From: Phenylobacterium sp. Root1290
GTDB lineage: Bacteria; Pseudomonadota; Alphaproteobacteria; Caulobacterales; Caulobacteraceae
Reading direction: 5' to 3'
DNA length: 64,000 nucleotides
Assembly: GCF_001425305.1 (NCBI RefSeq)
Contig: NZ_LMEE01000001.1
Location: forward strand, 196,645 to 260,644
Of the stretch, positions 28,926-37,991 are shown in pieces. The stretch's first letter is position 1. Each line of letters starts with the position of its first letter. A model generated the notes under the pieces. It ran no database searches. It was not told the origin of the DNA and saw nothing but the letters and a program-made list of their open reading frames with translations. Both the position numbers and the translations under genes were made by a program.

Positions 28926-29720
28926 ATGACCAAGGCTGGCGGGCGCAAGTCCATCTTCATCACCGGCGCGGCTTCGGGCATGGGCCGAGAGACCGCCAAA
29001 CTGTTTGCGTCGAAAGGCTGGTTCGTCGGCGGTTTCGACGTCAATGACGCCGGCCTCGCCGCGCTGCAGAGCGAACTTGGGGCCGACAACTGCATCGTCC
29101 GCCGTCTCGATGTCACCGACCGTGAGAACTATCGCGCGGCGCTCGCGGCCTTTGGCGAGGCGACCGGCGGCCAGATGGACGTGCTCTACAACAACGCCGG
29201 GATCGGGCGCGGAGGCCCGTTCGCCGAGCAGCCGTTCGAGGACGTGATCGCCGTCGTCCAGGTCAACCTGATGGGCGTGCTGATCGGCATCCACGCTGCG
29301 ATCGGGCTGCTCAAGGCGACGCCGAACTCGCTCTGCTTCACGACATCGTCGTCCTCCGCGACCTTCGGCATGGCCAATATCGCCGTTTACTCGGCGACCA
29401 AGCATGCGGTGAAGGGCCTGTCAGAAGCGCTGTCGGTCGAGTTCAAGGCCTATGGGGTGCGCGTCGCCGATGTGCTGCCCGGCCTGATCGACACGCCGAT
29501 CCTGCCGCCCGAGGCCATCGCCAATGCGCCCAAGGAAGGCATGTTTCGCGCGATCCCGCCGATCGAGGTCGCCAAGGCCGTCTGGGAGGCCTACCACGCC
29601 GACAAGCTGCACTGGTACGTGCCGCCGGAGCTTGTGGAGCTGGACAAGGCCGCCACGCTGTCGCCGGAGACCGTGCGCGATCAGATGGCGCAGGGCGGGC
29701 TGTTCAACTCCGCGCCCTGA
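28926..29720 (+). CDS. Short-chain dehydrogenase/reductase
   Basis: A 264-aa classical SDR with an NAD(P)-binding TGAASGMG at residues 13-20. The NNAG box is at 89-92, and the catalytic residues are Tyr155 and Lys159 in YSATK, with Ser in the preceding serine run. GGGGAG stands just before the ATG. It follows the isomerase-like gene in a probable four-gene run (thiS-thiG-isomerase-SDR). The substrate is unknown. Confidence 0.88.
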   Translation: MTKAGGRKSIFITGAASGMGRETAKLFASKGWFVGGFDVNDAGLAALQSELGADNCIVRRLDVTDRENYRAALAAFGEATGGQMDVLYNNAGIGRGGPFAEQPFEDVIAVVQVNLMGVLIGIHAAIGLLKATPNSLCFTTSSSSATFGMANIAVYSATKHAVKGLSEALSVEFKAYGVRVADVLPGLIDTPILPPEAIANAPKEGMFRAIPPIEVAKAVWEAYHADKLHWYVPPELVELDKAATLSPETVRDQMAQGGLFNSAP

Positions 29721-29726
29721 GGTTTG

Positions 29727-31217
29727 TCAGGCGCGGATCATGTCCGCGTCGGCGGCGAGGCCCAGGGCCTGGAACAGCTCGGCTCGGCCGGGACCGGGCT
29801 TGGGCGGATAGGCGTCAGCCTTGTTGTCTCGGCGCGTGATCCAGTAGCGCATCACCTTCGCCAGGTTGTCTGGACGCTTCAGCCAGGCTGAGGGGTGCTC
29901 GAGCATGTGGAAGCCGCGCAGCGCCTCGCGCAGCAGATTGGCGTCTGAGCGGATCGCGATGTTGACGCCGTCCTCCAGGAAGCTTTTGACGAGCTTGCTC
30001 TTGAGGCTTGGCCGATAGCCAGGGGTGAGCTGCTGGCGAGCGCGGCGGATGGCGGCGCGGTCCTGGTCGCGCATGTTGAGATAGTAGGGCTGCAATTCAT
30101 CGGTGACCCGGGCCTGGAAGGCCTGGATGCGGTCGGCGGCGTCGCCGGATGAGACGAGCACGTCGCGCAGGATATAGGCCGTCACCGCCGCGAAGGAGCA
30201 GCCGCGGCCATAGAGTGGATTGGTGCGGATCAGGGAGTCGCCGACTGCGAAGTACCCAAGCACGGCGGGCGTCTCACCGCCGCCGATATCGCGCCAGCGG
30301 CTGTGCAGTTCGCCCATGCCGAACACCCGGCTGACGCCCTCGGCCCTGGAGTTGTCGACCCACGCGGCAAGTCCAGGCAGGCGCGCGCAGATCGCGTCGA
30401 ACGCCTCCGGCCGCACGATCGCCTTGCGCAGCTCCAGCTCGGGCTCGGGCGTGCACAGGGTGATGGAGAAGCAGCCGTTGTCGGCGGGGAACAGGCCGAA
30501 CTTCAGGAAGCCCAGATCGCCTGTGCCGCCGGCCTTGGTGCGCGAGGGCTCTTGAGCGCCTGGTCGCAGGCGGTAGTGGCGCGTGAAGTAGAGGATGCCG
30601 GCGCTCTCGCTCTCCTCGGTGATCGGCGCGCCTTCTTCGACCAGTTGTTCGATGCAAGAGGAGGTGCGTCCTCCGCCGTCGATGACGACGTCGCCAATGA
30701 TGTCGCGGGGGCCGTTGGCGTCGGCGACAGCCACCCCGACGACGCGCAGACCCTGCGGATCGTGCTGGGTCAGCAGCTTGCGGACGAAGGTCTCGGAGTC
30801 GATTCGAATGTTGGGATAGCGCTCGACGTAGCGTCGGATGACGAGTTCGAGGGTCGTGCGGCGGCTGGTCAGGACCACGAAGTCGCGGTCCGTGGGCTGA
30901 GGCTTGTAGTCCAGGCGATGCAGATCGGTGAGCATCTGCTCGAAGCCGAGCTCGCGGCAGCCGGCCGCCAGCAGGTCAGCGTGCAACTCGGGATGTTCGT
31001 TGCGGATGATGGTGCGTAGCCGCGCCAGGAAGGCGTGGCTGTGGCGCAGGTGACCGACGCCCCGGCGAGTCCAGTCGGCGAAGGCCTGGTCGGCGTCACC
31101 GCGCGGCGGCGCCGGATCGCGCTCGAGCATGACGATATCGCGGCCGGTCGGCGCCAAGGCCAGCGCCGTACACAGGCCGCCTATACCAGCCCCGATAATG
31201 AGCACCCGCTCGTGCAT
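29727..31217 (-). CDS. FAD-dependent monooxygenase-like oxidoreductase
   Basis: A 496-aa flavoprotein of the PHBH/geranylgeranyl-reductase type. The dinucleotide motif GAGIGG is at residues 9-14 (VLIIGAGIGGLCTALALA). The second FAD-contact segment is YFAVGDSLIRTNPLYGRGC, with an internal DVVIDGGGRTS. The motif order fits FAD-dependent hydroxylases with a long C-terminal helical extension. It lacks the WxWxIP motif of tryptophan halogenases. It converges on the SDR gene (6 bp apart); substrate unknown. Confidence 0.78.
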   Translation of the reverse strand: MHERVLIIGAGIGGLCTALALAPTGRDIVMLERDPAPPRGDADQAFADWTRRGVGHLRHSHAFLARLRTIIRNEHPELHADLLAAGCRELGFEQMLTDLHRLDYKPQPTDRDFVVLTSRRTTLELVIRRYVERYPNIRIDSETFVRKLLTQHDPQGLRVVGVAVADANGPRDIIGDVVIDGGGRTSSCIEQLVEEGAPITEESESAGILYFTRHYRLRPGAQEPSRTKAGGTGDLGFLKFGLFPADNGCFSITLCTPEPELELRKAIVRPEAFDAICARLPGLAAWVDNSRAEGVSRVFGMGELHSRWRDIGGGETPAVLGYFAVGDSLIRTNPLYGRGCSFAAVTAYILRDVLVSSGDAADRIQAFQARVTDELQPYYLNMRDQDRAAIRRARQQLTPGYRPSLKSKLVKSFLEDGVNIAIRSDANLLREALRGFHMLEHPSAWLKRPDNLAKVMRYWITRRDNKADAYPPKPGPGRAELFQALGLAADADMIRA

Positions 31218-31314
31218 CCGGCTCGCCGTGGTCGGAACGACAGACTCTCAAAGCACTAGAGAGGAGCCTAGCCGTGTCGCCCGGCGACGCAATGCCCGAG
31301 TTGCCGAGACGGCG

Positions 31315-32067
31315 TCAGCCCTTGTCGAGCTGCGGCGAGGGCATGGTCTTGAGCTTGCCGGTCTTGGCTTCGGCGATCGCGGCGCGCAGAGCAGCCATAT
31401 CCGCGCCGGGGATGATGCGGTCGCCGACGATGAAGGCCGGCGTGCCCTCAATCGCGAGTTCCTGGGCCAGGGCGCGGGTGTCGGCGATGTGCTTCTTGAC
31501 CTCCGGGCTGGCGCCGCCGGCGCGCGCGGCGGCCGGATCGACCCCAACGGCGCGCAGGTGGCGATCGATCGCCGCCTCGTCCAGCGCCTTTTCAGCCATG
31601 AAGCGTTCGAAGAGCTCGATGTTCTTGGGCATCCCGGCCGGCGACAGCGCCACTTCGGCGGCGACGTTGCTCTCCGCGCCAAAGATCGGGAATTCCTTGA
31701 ACACGAAGCGGACGTCTGGATTTTCCCGGATCAGCTTGAGGACTTCGGGAGCGCTGACCTTGCAGTAGCCGCAGCGGTAATCGAAGAACTCGACCACCGT
31801 GATCTTGCCGTCCGGATTGGCCACGAAGTCGCGCGGATCGCGCTCAAGCTGGGCGCGATACTTGGCGAGCGAGGCCTGTGCGGCCTCTTGCGCGGCGGCC
31901 TGCTTATTCTGCTGCAGTTTGAGAACGGCTTCCTCGATCACCTCGGGATGCGCGAGCAGGTAGGCGCGGACTTTCTGGCCGAAGTCGTCTTCCTGCTTCT
32001 GGCAGGCGGCGAGCGGCAGGGCGAGGGCGGCGCAGGCGACGAGGGCGCCGCGGGAAATCTTGGTCAT
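31315..32067 (-). CDS. DsbA-family thiol-disulfide oxidoreductase, predicted lipoprotein
   Basis: A 250-aa periplasmic protein. The signal ends in a lipobox (LPLAAC, Cys22), so it is probably membrane-anchored. A helical N-terminal extension (about 25-80) resembles the trimerisation region of ScsC/BdbD-like proteins. The thioredoxin domain has CGYC at 99-102 and a cis-Pro in IEGTPAFIVG. It may introduce or isomerise disulfides in exported proteins; no DsbB is nearby. It is 51 bp downstream of the M48 protease gene, in the same direction. Confidence 0.9.
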   Translation of the reverse strand: MTKISRGALVACAALALPLAACQKQEDDFGQKVRAYLLAHPEVIEEAVLKLQQNKQAAAQEAAQASLAKYRAQLERDPRDFVANPDGKITVVEFFDYRCGYCKVSAPEVLKLIRENPDVRFVFKEFPIFGAESNVAAEVALSPAGMPKNIELFERFMAEKALDEAAIDRHLRAVGVDPAAARAGGASPEVKKHIADTRALAQELAIEGTPAFIVGDRIIPGADMAALRAAIAEAKTGKLKTMPSPQLDKG

Positions 32068-32118
32068 GTCAGGCCAAATAGGTGAGAAGCGGGGCTTTGC
32101 GAAGGCCTTTCGACCTTA

Positions 32119-33522
32119 TCAGCGCGAGGAACGGCGTGTGATCGAGCCCTCGGAGGCGAGGTCCTTGAGGTCCTCCCTACTGGGCTTGGAGGTCAGGACG
32201 ATGTCCGTGGCGCGACGCCATTCGGGCGTGTCCTTGTCGAGCTTTTCGCGGGCGCGCATGGCGAAGACCCGTGCCTGGGTCGGATCGCCGACAGCAAAGA
32301 AGTATTCGCCAGTGGCCAGGCGGGCGAGCCCCTCCTTGCCCTGCTTGTCGTAGGCCTGAGCGAGGATGCGCCAGGCGGTGGCGTTGTCATGCTCCTGGGT
32401 CAGCGCCTTGCGCAATTCGCCGACGCCTTCTTCCACCTTGGCCTTGTCGTCCAGCGCGATCAGGGTCTGGCCGAGGTTGATGCGCAGCAGCGGCGCGTCC
32501 GGCTTCAGCTCCACCGACTTGCGTTGCGGCGCCTCGGCCTCCTGCGCGCGTCCGAACTCGAACAGAACCTGACCCTTGAGTTCCCAGAGGTACGGATTGT
32601 CCGGCTGTTCGGCCAGCAAGGCGTCGATCATCTTCAGCGACTGATCGGGCTGCTTCATCTGATAGTACGCGATCGCCCGGGCGTAACGCGCCGGGTAGGA
32701 GGTGTCCTTCTCGCCGTACTTGGTGATGGCGACCGTCGGGTTGATGAACCCGTCCAGCTTGGCCTTCATGATGTTGTGTTCGGCGATCGCTTCCGGGGTG
32801 TCGGGTGTGTCGTAGTGGGCGTTCTGCTCGACCCGATGGCGAAGCGCCTCGATCCGCGAGGACGACAGCGGGTGGGACCGGAAGTAGGCGAAGCGCCGGG
32901 CTTCCTGGAAGACTTCCTGATAGCGGAAGTTGTCGAAGAACTCGACGAGGCCCTTGCCCGAAAGACCGGCCCGCTCGAGCATGGCTGCGCCGGCCTGGTC
33001 AGCGCGGCTTTCCTGTTCGCGGCTGAAGCCCATGGCGCCGAGCGTGCCGAAGTAGCTGGCGCTGCCGATGAGGCCCGCCGCGCCTTCGCCGGAACCAGCC
33101 AGAGCGGCGAGTACACCCAGACCCATGGTCAACAGGAACGGTTTCATGCCCGCGGCGGTCATCTCGCCCGACCGCGCCGAGTGACCGGCCGCGAGGTGGC
33201 CGACTTCGTGAGCGATGACGCCCTGGAGCTGGTTGGGATTTTCGGATTCGAGGATCAGGCCGGTGAAGACGCCCATCGTGCCGGGGCCGGCGAAGGCGTT
33301 CAGATCCTTCGATCCGATCAGGAGGATATCGATGGAATTCGAGTCGACGCCCGCGGCCTTGAAGATCGGTTCTGAGTCCTTGCGCAGGATCTCTTCGATC
33401 TCGGTGTCGCGGATCAGCGACATGCCTTCCTGGGCGTGAGCCGGAACGGCCGGCAGCATAAGGCTCAGGGCCGTCGCGGCGGCCAAGGCGAATTTCGAAA
33501 CCGAACGGGCAGGGGATACCAT
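32119..33522 (-). CDS. M48-family metalloprotease with TPR repeats (BepA-like)
   Basis: A 467-aa exported protein. Residues 1-30 form a signal peptide (ending AHA) from the ATG at 33522, which has TTGGAG upstream; a start at 33630 would break the signal. The zinc motif is HEVGH at 105-109 and the third ligand lies in SREQESRADQAG. TPR-like helices follow from about residue 255 (YARAIAYYQMKQPDQSL, NPYLWELKGQVLFEFGR). The architecture is that of BepA/YfgC, which helps outer-membrane protein assembly and degrades stalled intermediates. Confidence 0.9.
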   Translation of the reverse strand: MVSPARSVSKFALAAATALSLMLPAVPAHAQEGMSLIRDTEIEEILRKDSEPIFKAAGVDSNSIDILLIGSKDLNAFAGPGTMGVFTGLILESENPNQLQGVIAHEVGHLAAGHSARSGEMTAAGMKPFLLTMGLGVLAALAGSGEGAAGLIGSASYFGTLGAMGFSREQESRADQAGAAMLERAGLSGKGLVEFFDNFRYQEVFQEARRFAYFRSHPLSSSRIEALRHRVEQNAHYDTPDTPEAIAEHNIMKAKLDGFINPTVAITKYGEKDTSYPARYARAIAYYQMKQPDQSLKMIDALLAEQPDNPYLWELKGQVLFEFGRAQEAEAPQRKSVELKPDAPLLRINLGQTLIALDDKAKVEEGVGELRKALTQEHDNATAWRILAQAYDKQGKEGLARLATGEYFFAVGDPTQARVFAMRAREKLDKDTPEWRRATDIVLTSKPSREDLKDLASEGSITRRSSR

Positions 33523-33589
33523 GCCGAACAACTCCAAGCGCCCCCCGCAAAGCCCCATGGATTGAAGCCTAACGCGCTTCAGACGGACT

Positions 33590-33622
33590 GGAAACCGGCT
33601 CGCATGGCGCGAGCCGGTTTCC
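33590..33622. terminator. Long hairpin after rne
   Basis: GGAAACCGGCTCGC (33590-33603) pairs perfectly over 14 bp with GCGAGCCGGTTTCC (33609-33622) around ATGGC. It lies 18 bp after the rne stop in the leftward direction and upstream of the M48 gene. No distinct T-run follows, so it may be a terminator or a 3'-end stabiliser. Confidence 0.55.
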
Positions 33623-33639
33623 GATGTCACGGTTCAGGA

Positions 33640-36285
33640 TCAGCCCCTGCGCCACCAGCCCTTTTTCGGCACTGAAGGCGGCGCGTTGATCTCGTTCGGA
33701 TCAGGCTCGCGCACGACGGGGGCGGCTGGGGTGGGCTCCGGCGCCGGTTCGGCGACCGCTTCCACGACCTCGACAGCCTCGACGACTTCGGCGGCCTCAA
33801 CGACCGGCTCGGCGGCGGCTTCAGCTGCAGCCGAGGCCTTGGTGCGGCGCGCACGCGGCTTCTTCGCCGGCTTGGCTTCCGGCTCGGCGGCGACGACTTC
33901 GGCCTCGGGTTCCGGGGCCGGCTCAGCGACCGCCGGGGCGGCCTCCTGGACAACAGCTTCGGGCGCCTCGTCAGCGACCTCGGCTTGGGCCGGAGCCTCG
34001 TCGGCCTTGCCACGGCTGCGACCGCGGCGCGAGCGAGACTTCTTCGGCTTGTCGTCGACGGCCGGCAGTTCCACCCAGACGTCCAGTTCGACGTCGGGCT
34101 GATCGTCGTTCACGCTCGGCGCCGGTGCGGCCGTTTCAGCCGCGGCCGGAACCGGAGCGCGATCATTGGCCGGGGTCGGGGCCTGAGCGCGGGCCGGCGG
34201 GAAGTCTTCCGACGGGTCGTGCCAGACGAACGGGTCGTCGCCGTAGGGCACCCACGGACGGGTCCACGAGAACATGTCCGCCGGACGACCGTCATCGCGC
34301 ATCCGGCGACCGCCGCGGCGGCCGCGACGACGGCGGCGGCCGCCGTCGTCGGTTTCGCGATCGTCGGTGCGGGCAGGCTGCTCGGCGGTAGCTTCGCGCG
34401 CTTCGACCGGCTCGCCATCGCGGCGGCCGCGGCGGCGGCGGCGGCGGCCACGGCGTCCGCTGCGGTCCTCGTCCTCGGATTCGTGTTCCTGGAACCGCTG
34501 CTCGGCCTCGTCGTCGTCAGTGGCCTCGCGCTCGATATCGGTTTCGTCCTCGTCCTCGATCTCTTCCTCGTCCTCGAACGCCTCGTCGTCGAAGTCGTCG
34601 TCGACCGGCTGGTAAGGCTGGAGGGGCGCGCCATGGACCGGCGGAGCGTGCTCGGGACGGGTCTCGCTGGCGGTCCGCTCGATCTCATGATCGGCATGGG
34701 CCAGGGCGTCGTCGATGGTGATGGTGATGAAGAGGCCGAGGTTCTCGTGAAGACGCGCGAGATGGTTGCGCTTCTCGTTGAGAATGTAGAGGCCGACGGC
34801 GCGCGGCACTTTCAGGGTCGCTTCGCCGCCGCCCTTCAGGGCTTCGATCTCGATGGCGCGCAGGGCCGATAGGGCGCTCGATTCGACCGAGCGCACGCGG
34901 CCGGTGCCGGCGCAATGCTCGCAGACGTGGGTGGTGCCTTCCAGGACGCCCGAACGGCGGCGCTGGCGGCTGATTTCCATCAGCCCGAAGGTCGAGATTT
35001 TGCCCATCTGGACGCGGGCGCGGTCGTCCTTCAGCGCGTCCTTCAGCTTCTTTTCGACGGCGCGATTGTTCTTCGATTCATCCATGTCGATGAAGTCGAT
35101 GACGATCAGGCCGGCCAGATCGCGCAGACGCAGCTGGCGAGCGGTCTCTTCGGCCGCTTCCATGTTGGTCTTGAGGGCGGTGGCCTCAATGTTCCGCTCG
35201 CGCGTGGCGCGGCCGGAGTTCACGTCGACGGCGACCAGGGCCTCGGTCTGGTTGATCACCAGGTAGCCGCCGGACCGCAGCGGGACGACCGGCGAGTAGA
35301 TCTGGGAAAGGTGATCCTCGACCCGGTGCTTGACGAACAGCGGGGTCGCCTCGCGATAAGGCAGGACCTTCTTGGCCTGCGACGGCATCAGCATGCGCAT
35401 GAACTCACGCGCTTCCTTGAAGCCGGCCTCGCCCTCGACCCAGACCTCGTCGATGTCCTTGTCGTAGAGATCGCGGATGGTCCGCTTCACCAGGTCCTCT
35501 TCCTCGTAGATGAGGGCGGGAGCCACGGAGTGCAGGGTGGTGTCGCGGATGTTCTCCCACAGGCGCAGGAGATACTCGTAGTCGCGCTTGATCTCGGCCT
35601 TGGTGCGCTTGGCGCCGGCCGTGCGGACGATCAGGCCCATGCCTTCCGGCACGTCGAGGCTCTGGACCACGCCCTTCAGGCGCTTGCGGTCGGTGGTCGC
35701 GGTGATCTTGCGGCTGATGCCGCCGCCGCGGGCGGTGTTGGGCATCAGGACGCCGTAGCGGCCGGCCAGCGACAGGTAAGTGGTGAGCGCCGCACCCTTG
35801 TTGCCGCGCTCTTCCTTGACGACCTGGACCAGCATGATCTGCCGACGGCGGATCACTTCCTGGATCTTGTAGCGACGCATCAGCCGCCGGCGACGCCGGG
35901 CGACTTCTTCTTCCATGACGTCGTCTTCGTCGGCGTCGACGGAGTCTTCGTCCTCATCGTCGGAGCCGCGGGCGCGCGATTCGGCGATGTCGTCCTCTTC
36001 GTCGGCCTCTTCGCGCATCAGCGCTTCGCGGTCGGCGACCGGGATCTGGTAGTAATCGGGGTGGATTTCGTTGAAGGCCAAGAAGCCGTGGCGGTTTCCG
36101 CCGTACTCGATAAAGGCAGCCTGCAGCGACGGCTCAACGCGCGTCACCTTGGCGAGATAAATATTGCCTCTGAGTTGCTTTCGGTTCTGGCTCTCGAAAT
36201 CGAATTCTTCAACACGCGGTCCGTCGACCACCACGACACGCGTCTCTTCGGCGTGTGCGGCGTCGATCAACATCTTCTTGGACAT
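33640..36285 (-). CDS. rne: Ribonuclease E
   Basis: The endonuclease at the core of the RNA degradosome, 881 aa. The S1 domain (about 36-190) is split by a very acidic insert at about 92-130, known in alphaproteobacterial RNase E. Mg ligands are Asp354 (VAVDVNSG) and the Asp in VIDFIDM (about 397-400). The zinc-link cysteines are C455 and C458 (CEHC). The C-terminal scaffold has arginine-rich patches (GRRGRRRRRRGRR) and ends KKGWWRRG, matching the GWW motif by which Caulobacter RNase E binds PNPase. A long upstream region could allow autoregulation as in E. coli, but this is inference. Confidence 0.96.
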   Translation of the reverse strand: MSKKMLIDAAHAEETRVVVVDGPRVEEFDFESQNRKQLRGNIYLAKVTRVEPSLQAAFIEYGGNRHGFLAFNEIHPDYYQIPVADREALMREEADEEDDIAESRARGSDDEDEDSVDADEDDVMEEEVARRRRRLMRRYKIQEVIRRRQIMLVQVVKEERGNKGAALTTYLSLAGRYGVLMPNTARGGGISRKITATTDRKRLKGVVQSLDVPEGMGLIVRTAGAKRTKAEIKRDYEYLLRLWENIRDTTLHSVAPALIYEEEDLVKRTIRDLYDKDIDEVWVEGEAGFKEAREFMRMLMPSQAKKVLPYREATPLFVKHRVEDHLSQIYSPVVPLRSGGYLVINQTEALVAVDVNSGRATRERNIEATALKTNMEAAEETARQLRLRDLAGLIVIDFIDMDESKNNRAVEKKLKDALKDDRARVQMGKISTFGLMEISRQRRRSGVLEGTTHVCEHCAGTGRVRSVESSALSALRAIEIEALKGGGEATLKVPRAVGLYILNEKRNHLARLHENLGLFITITIDDALAHADHEIERTASETRPEHAPPVHGAPLQPYQPVDDDFDDEAFEDEEEIEDEDETDIEREATDDDEAEQRFQEHESEDEDRSGRRGRRRRRRGRRDGEPVEAREATAEQPARTDDRETDDGGRRRRRGRRGGRRMRDDGRPADMFSWTRPWVPYGDDPFVWHDPSEDFPPARAQAPTPANDRAPVPAAAETAAPAPSVNDDQPDVELDVWVELPAVDDKPKKSRSRRGRSRGKADEAPAQAEVADEAPEAVVQEAAPAVAEPAPEPEAEVVAAEPEAKPAKKPRARRTKASAAAEAAAEPVVEAAEVVEAVEVVEAVAEPAPEPTPAAPVVREPDPNEINAPPSVPKKGWWRRG

Positions 36286-36703
36286 AAAGTACGTCTCCGA
36301 GGCGCGCCGCGAGCTCTCGGCTCGGGCGCCGCCGGTCTGTCAGGAGGGCGCGCACGCCACCGCCTATCGTCTTGTCGAAGCCGACAAGGCGGGCGGTAGG
36401 CCGAAATTGGGCTCGAGCGGCGCTGCCCATTGGTGTGTTCCCAGGCGCGCTCAACGAAAAGCGCGGATCGGATGGCGCGTGGCCGCCGATAGGGCGAGGC
36501 CGACGCGGGTTGTGTCGCGCTGGCCGCGACCTTGCGACGCAAGGCGCGCACGGTTCAGCGCGGGCGGACATTGCAACACTGGCGGCGAAAAGGAAAGCCG
36601 CTGCGCTGCAATGCGATGGCGTAAGGACACGGTTAACCGTTTGTCCACGTCGCCGGCGTCTATATGGGTATGACTGTATAGGAAGTGTAACGGGGCTGCG
36701 CGT
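36286..36703. other. Divergent rne/amidase intergenic region (418 bp)
   Basis: No credible protein gene is seen. It holds small perfect hairpins (CTTGTCG/CGACAAG near 36370-36387; CCTTGCG/CGCAAGG at 36530-36544) on the rne side, which would lie in the rne leader, and a plausible promoter for the amidase at 36641-36665. Confidence 0.6.
36641..36665 (+). promoter_or_regulatory. Candidate housekeeping promoter of the amidase gene
   Basis: TTGTCCA (36641-36647), a 10-bp spacer, then GTCTATAT (36658-36665). This approximates the Caulobacter sigma-73 pattern TTGACGS-N10-14-GCTANAWC and lies about 40 bp before the amidase start. Confidence 0.35.
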
Positions 36704-37894
36704 ATGGGCGGCAGGTTCAGGATCGGCGGACGAAGCGTGCTGGCGGCTGTCGGTGCAGTGGTTTGCTGCCTGGCGATCGTCGCGGGAGCGCAGGCCGCTG
36801 GCGCCAGGGCCGATGTCCTGAAGGTGCGCCTGGGCGGCGACCGGGCCGAGACCCGTATCGTTATCGATCTCGACAAATCGGCGACCGGCAAGGTGGCCGC
36901 GGACGGACAGAGCGACCGTAGGGTCGTTCTGAACCTGCCTGGCGTGTCGGTGGATACCGAATTGCAGGGCGGGGGACTTGGCCTGGTGAAGGCCTGGGTC
37001 GTCGACGACAACGCCAGCGGCGCCCGCTTGCGCATCGACCTGGCCGCCGACGCCGTAATCAAGCGCCGTTTCCTGCTGCCGCCGGCCGACGGGGTCGCCA
37101 ACTATCGCTATGTGATCGACCTGGCGGCCAAGGAGCCGTCGAGCGTGAAGGTCGCCCAGGCAGGCGGGCCGCGTTTCATCTCGGCGCCGGTCAAGACGAC
37201 CAAGGCCGCGCTGCCGCTCAAGAAAGTCATCGTCATCGATGCTGGGCACGGGGGCAAGGATCCCGGGACCAAGGGCGCCGACGGCAACGAAAAGGACGTC
37301 ACCCTGGCCGCGGCGCGTTCGCTGAAGAGCCAGCTCGAGAAGAGCGGCCGCTACAAGGTCGTGATGACCCGCGACGCCGACGTCTATGTGGATCACGCGG
37401 TCCGGGTGCAGATCGCCCGCCGTGCGGACGCCGACCTGTTCATCTCGCTGCACGCGGACTCCGGCAGCGACCCCAGCCTGCGGGGCGCCAGCGTCTACAC
37501 CCTGGCCGACCGGGCGACGGCGCGTTCGGCCAAGTTCGTCAGCAAGGACGACTGGTTCATGCAGGCGGGCACCCACGGCGATAAGGGCGTGTCGACGATC
37601 CTGCTGGACCTGACCCAGCGCATGACCCGCAACCGCTCGGCCACCTTCGCCGAAGTGCTGCTGAGCCGGGTCAGCGACCATCAGCCGCTGCTGCGCCGCA
37701 GCCACCGCGAGGCGGGCCTTGCAGTGCTGCTGGCCCCTGACGTGCCCGCGGTGCTGCTGGAAATGGGCTTCCTGACCAATGCAGCCGACGAAGCAGTGCT
37801 GCGCGACCCGAGCAAGCGCACCCGGCTGATGGGTTCGGTCGCCGATGCGATCGACGACTATTTCGGCCAGCCGACCAAGCTGGCGTCCAACTGA
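36704..37894 (+). CDS. amiC: N-acetylmuramoyl-L-alanine amidase (AMIN + Amidase_3)
   Basis: A periplasmic zinc amidase that cuts peptide stems from glycan strands, usually for daughter-cell separation. A signal peptide covers residues 1-33. An AMIN domain at about 38-145 (LKVRLGGDRAETRIVIDL) targets peptidoglycan or the septum. The catalytic domain starts VIVIDAGHGGKDPGTKG, continues with LFISLHADSG, and has the final Glu in PAVLLEMGFLTN. It has 396 aa. The PBP1A gene follows about 97 bp later, so a synthetic and a hydrolytic wall enzyme are paired. Confidence 0.93.
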   Translation: MGGRFRIGGRSVLAAVGAVVCCLAIVAGAQAAGARADVLKVRLGGDRAETRIVIDLDKSATGKVAADGQSDRRVVLNLPGVSVDTELQGGGLGLVKAWVVDDNASGARLRIDLAADAVIKRRFLLPPADGVANYRYVIDLAAKEPSSVKVAQAGGPRFISAPVKTTKAALPLKKVIVIDAGHGGKDPGTKGADGNEKDVTLAAARSLKSQLEKSGRYKVVMTRDADVYVDHAVRVQIARRADADLFISLHADSGSDPSLRGASVYTLADRATARSAKFVSKDDWFMQAGTHGDKGVSTILLDLTQRMTRNRSATFAEVLLSRVSDHQPLLRRSHREAGLAVLLAPDVPAVLLEMGFLTNAADEAVLRDPSKRTRLMGSVADAIDDYFGQPTKLASN

Positions 37895-37991
37895 CGGCGC
37901 GCCAAGCCGACGCAGGCCCGTTGGCGCCCGGCGCGATGCACGCTAGACCAGCCTGAGCGGACGGGGAGCGCCCCCGCGGAGGTCGGTCAGT

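Noticed and set aside
29727..31217. Tryptophan halogenase
   Set aside because: The FAD motifs fit, but the WxWxIP halogenase motif is absent.
34915..36399. Long plus-strand frame opposite rne, and similar ones opposite aspS, accC, rhlE and the M20 gene
   Set aside because: Low-complexity composition, no ribosome-binding sites, and complete overlap with certain genes.
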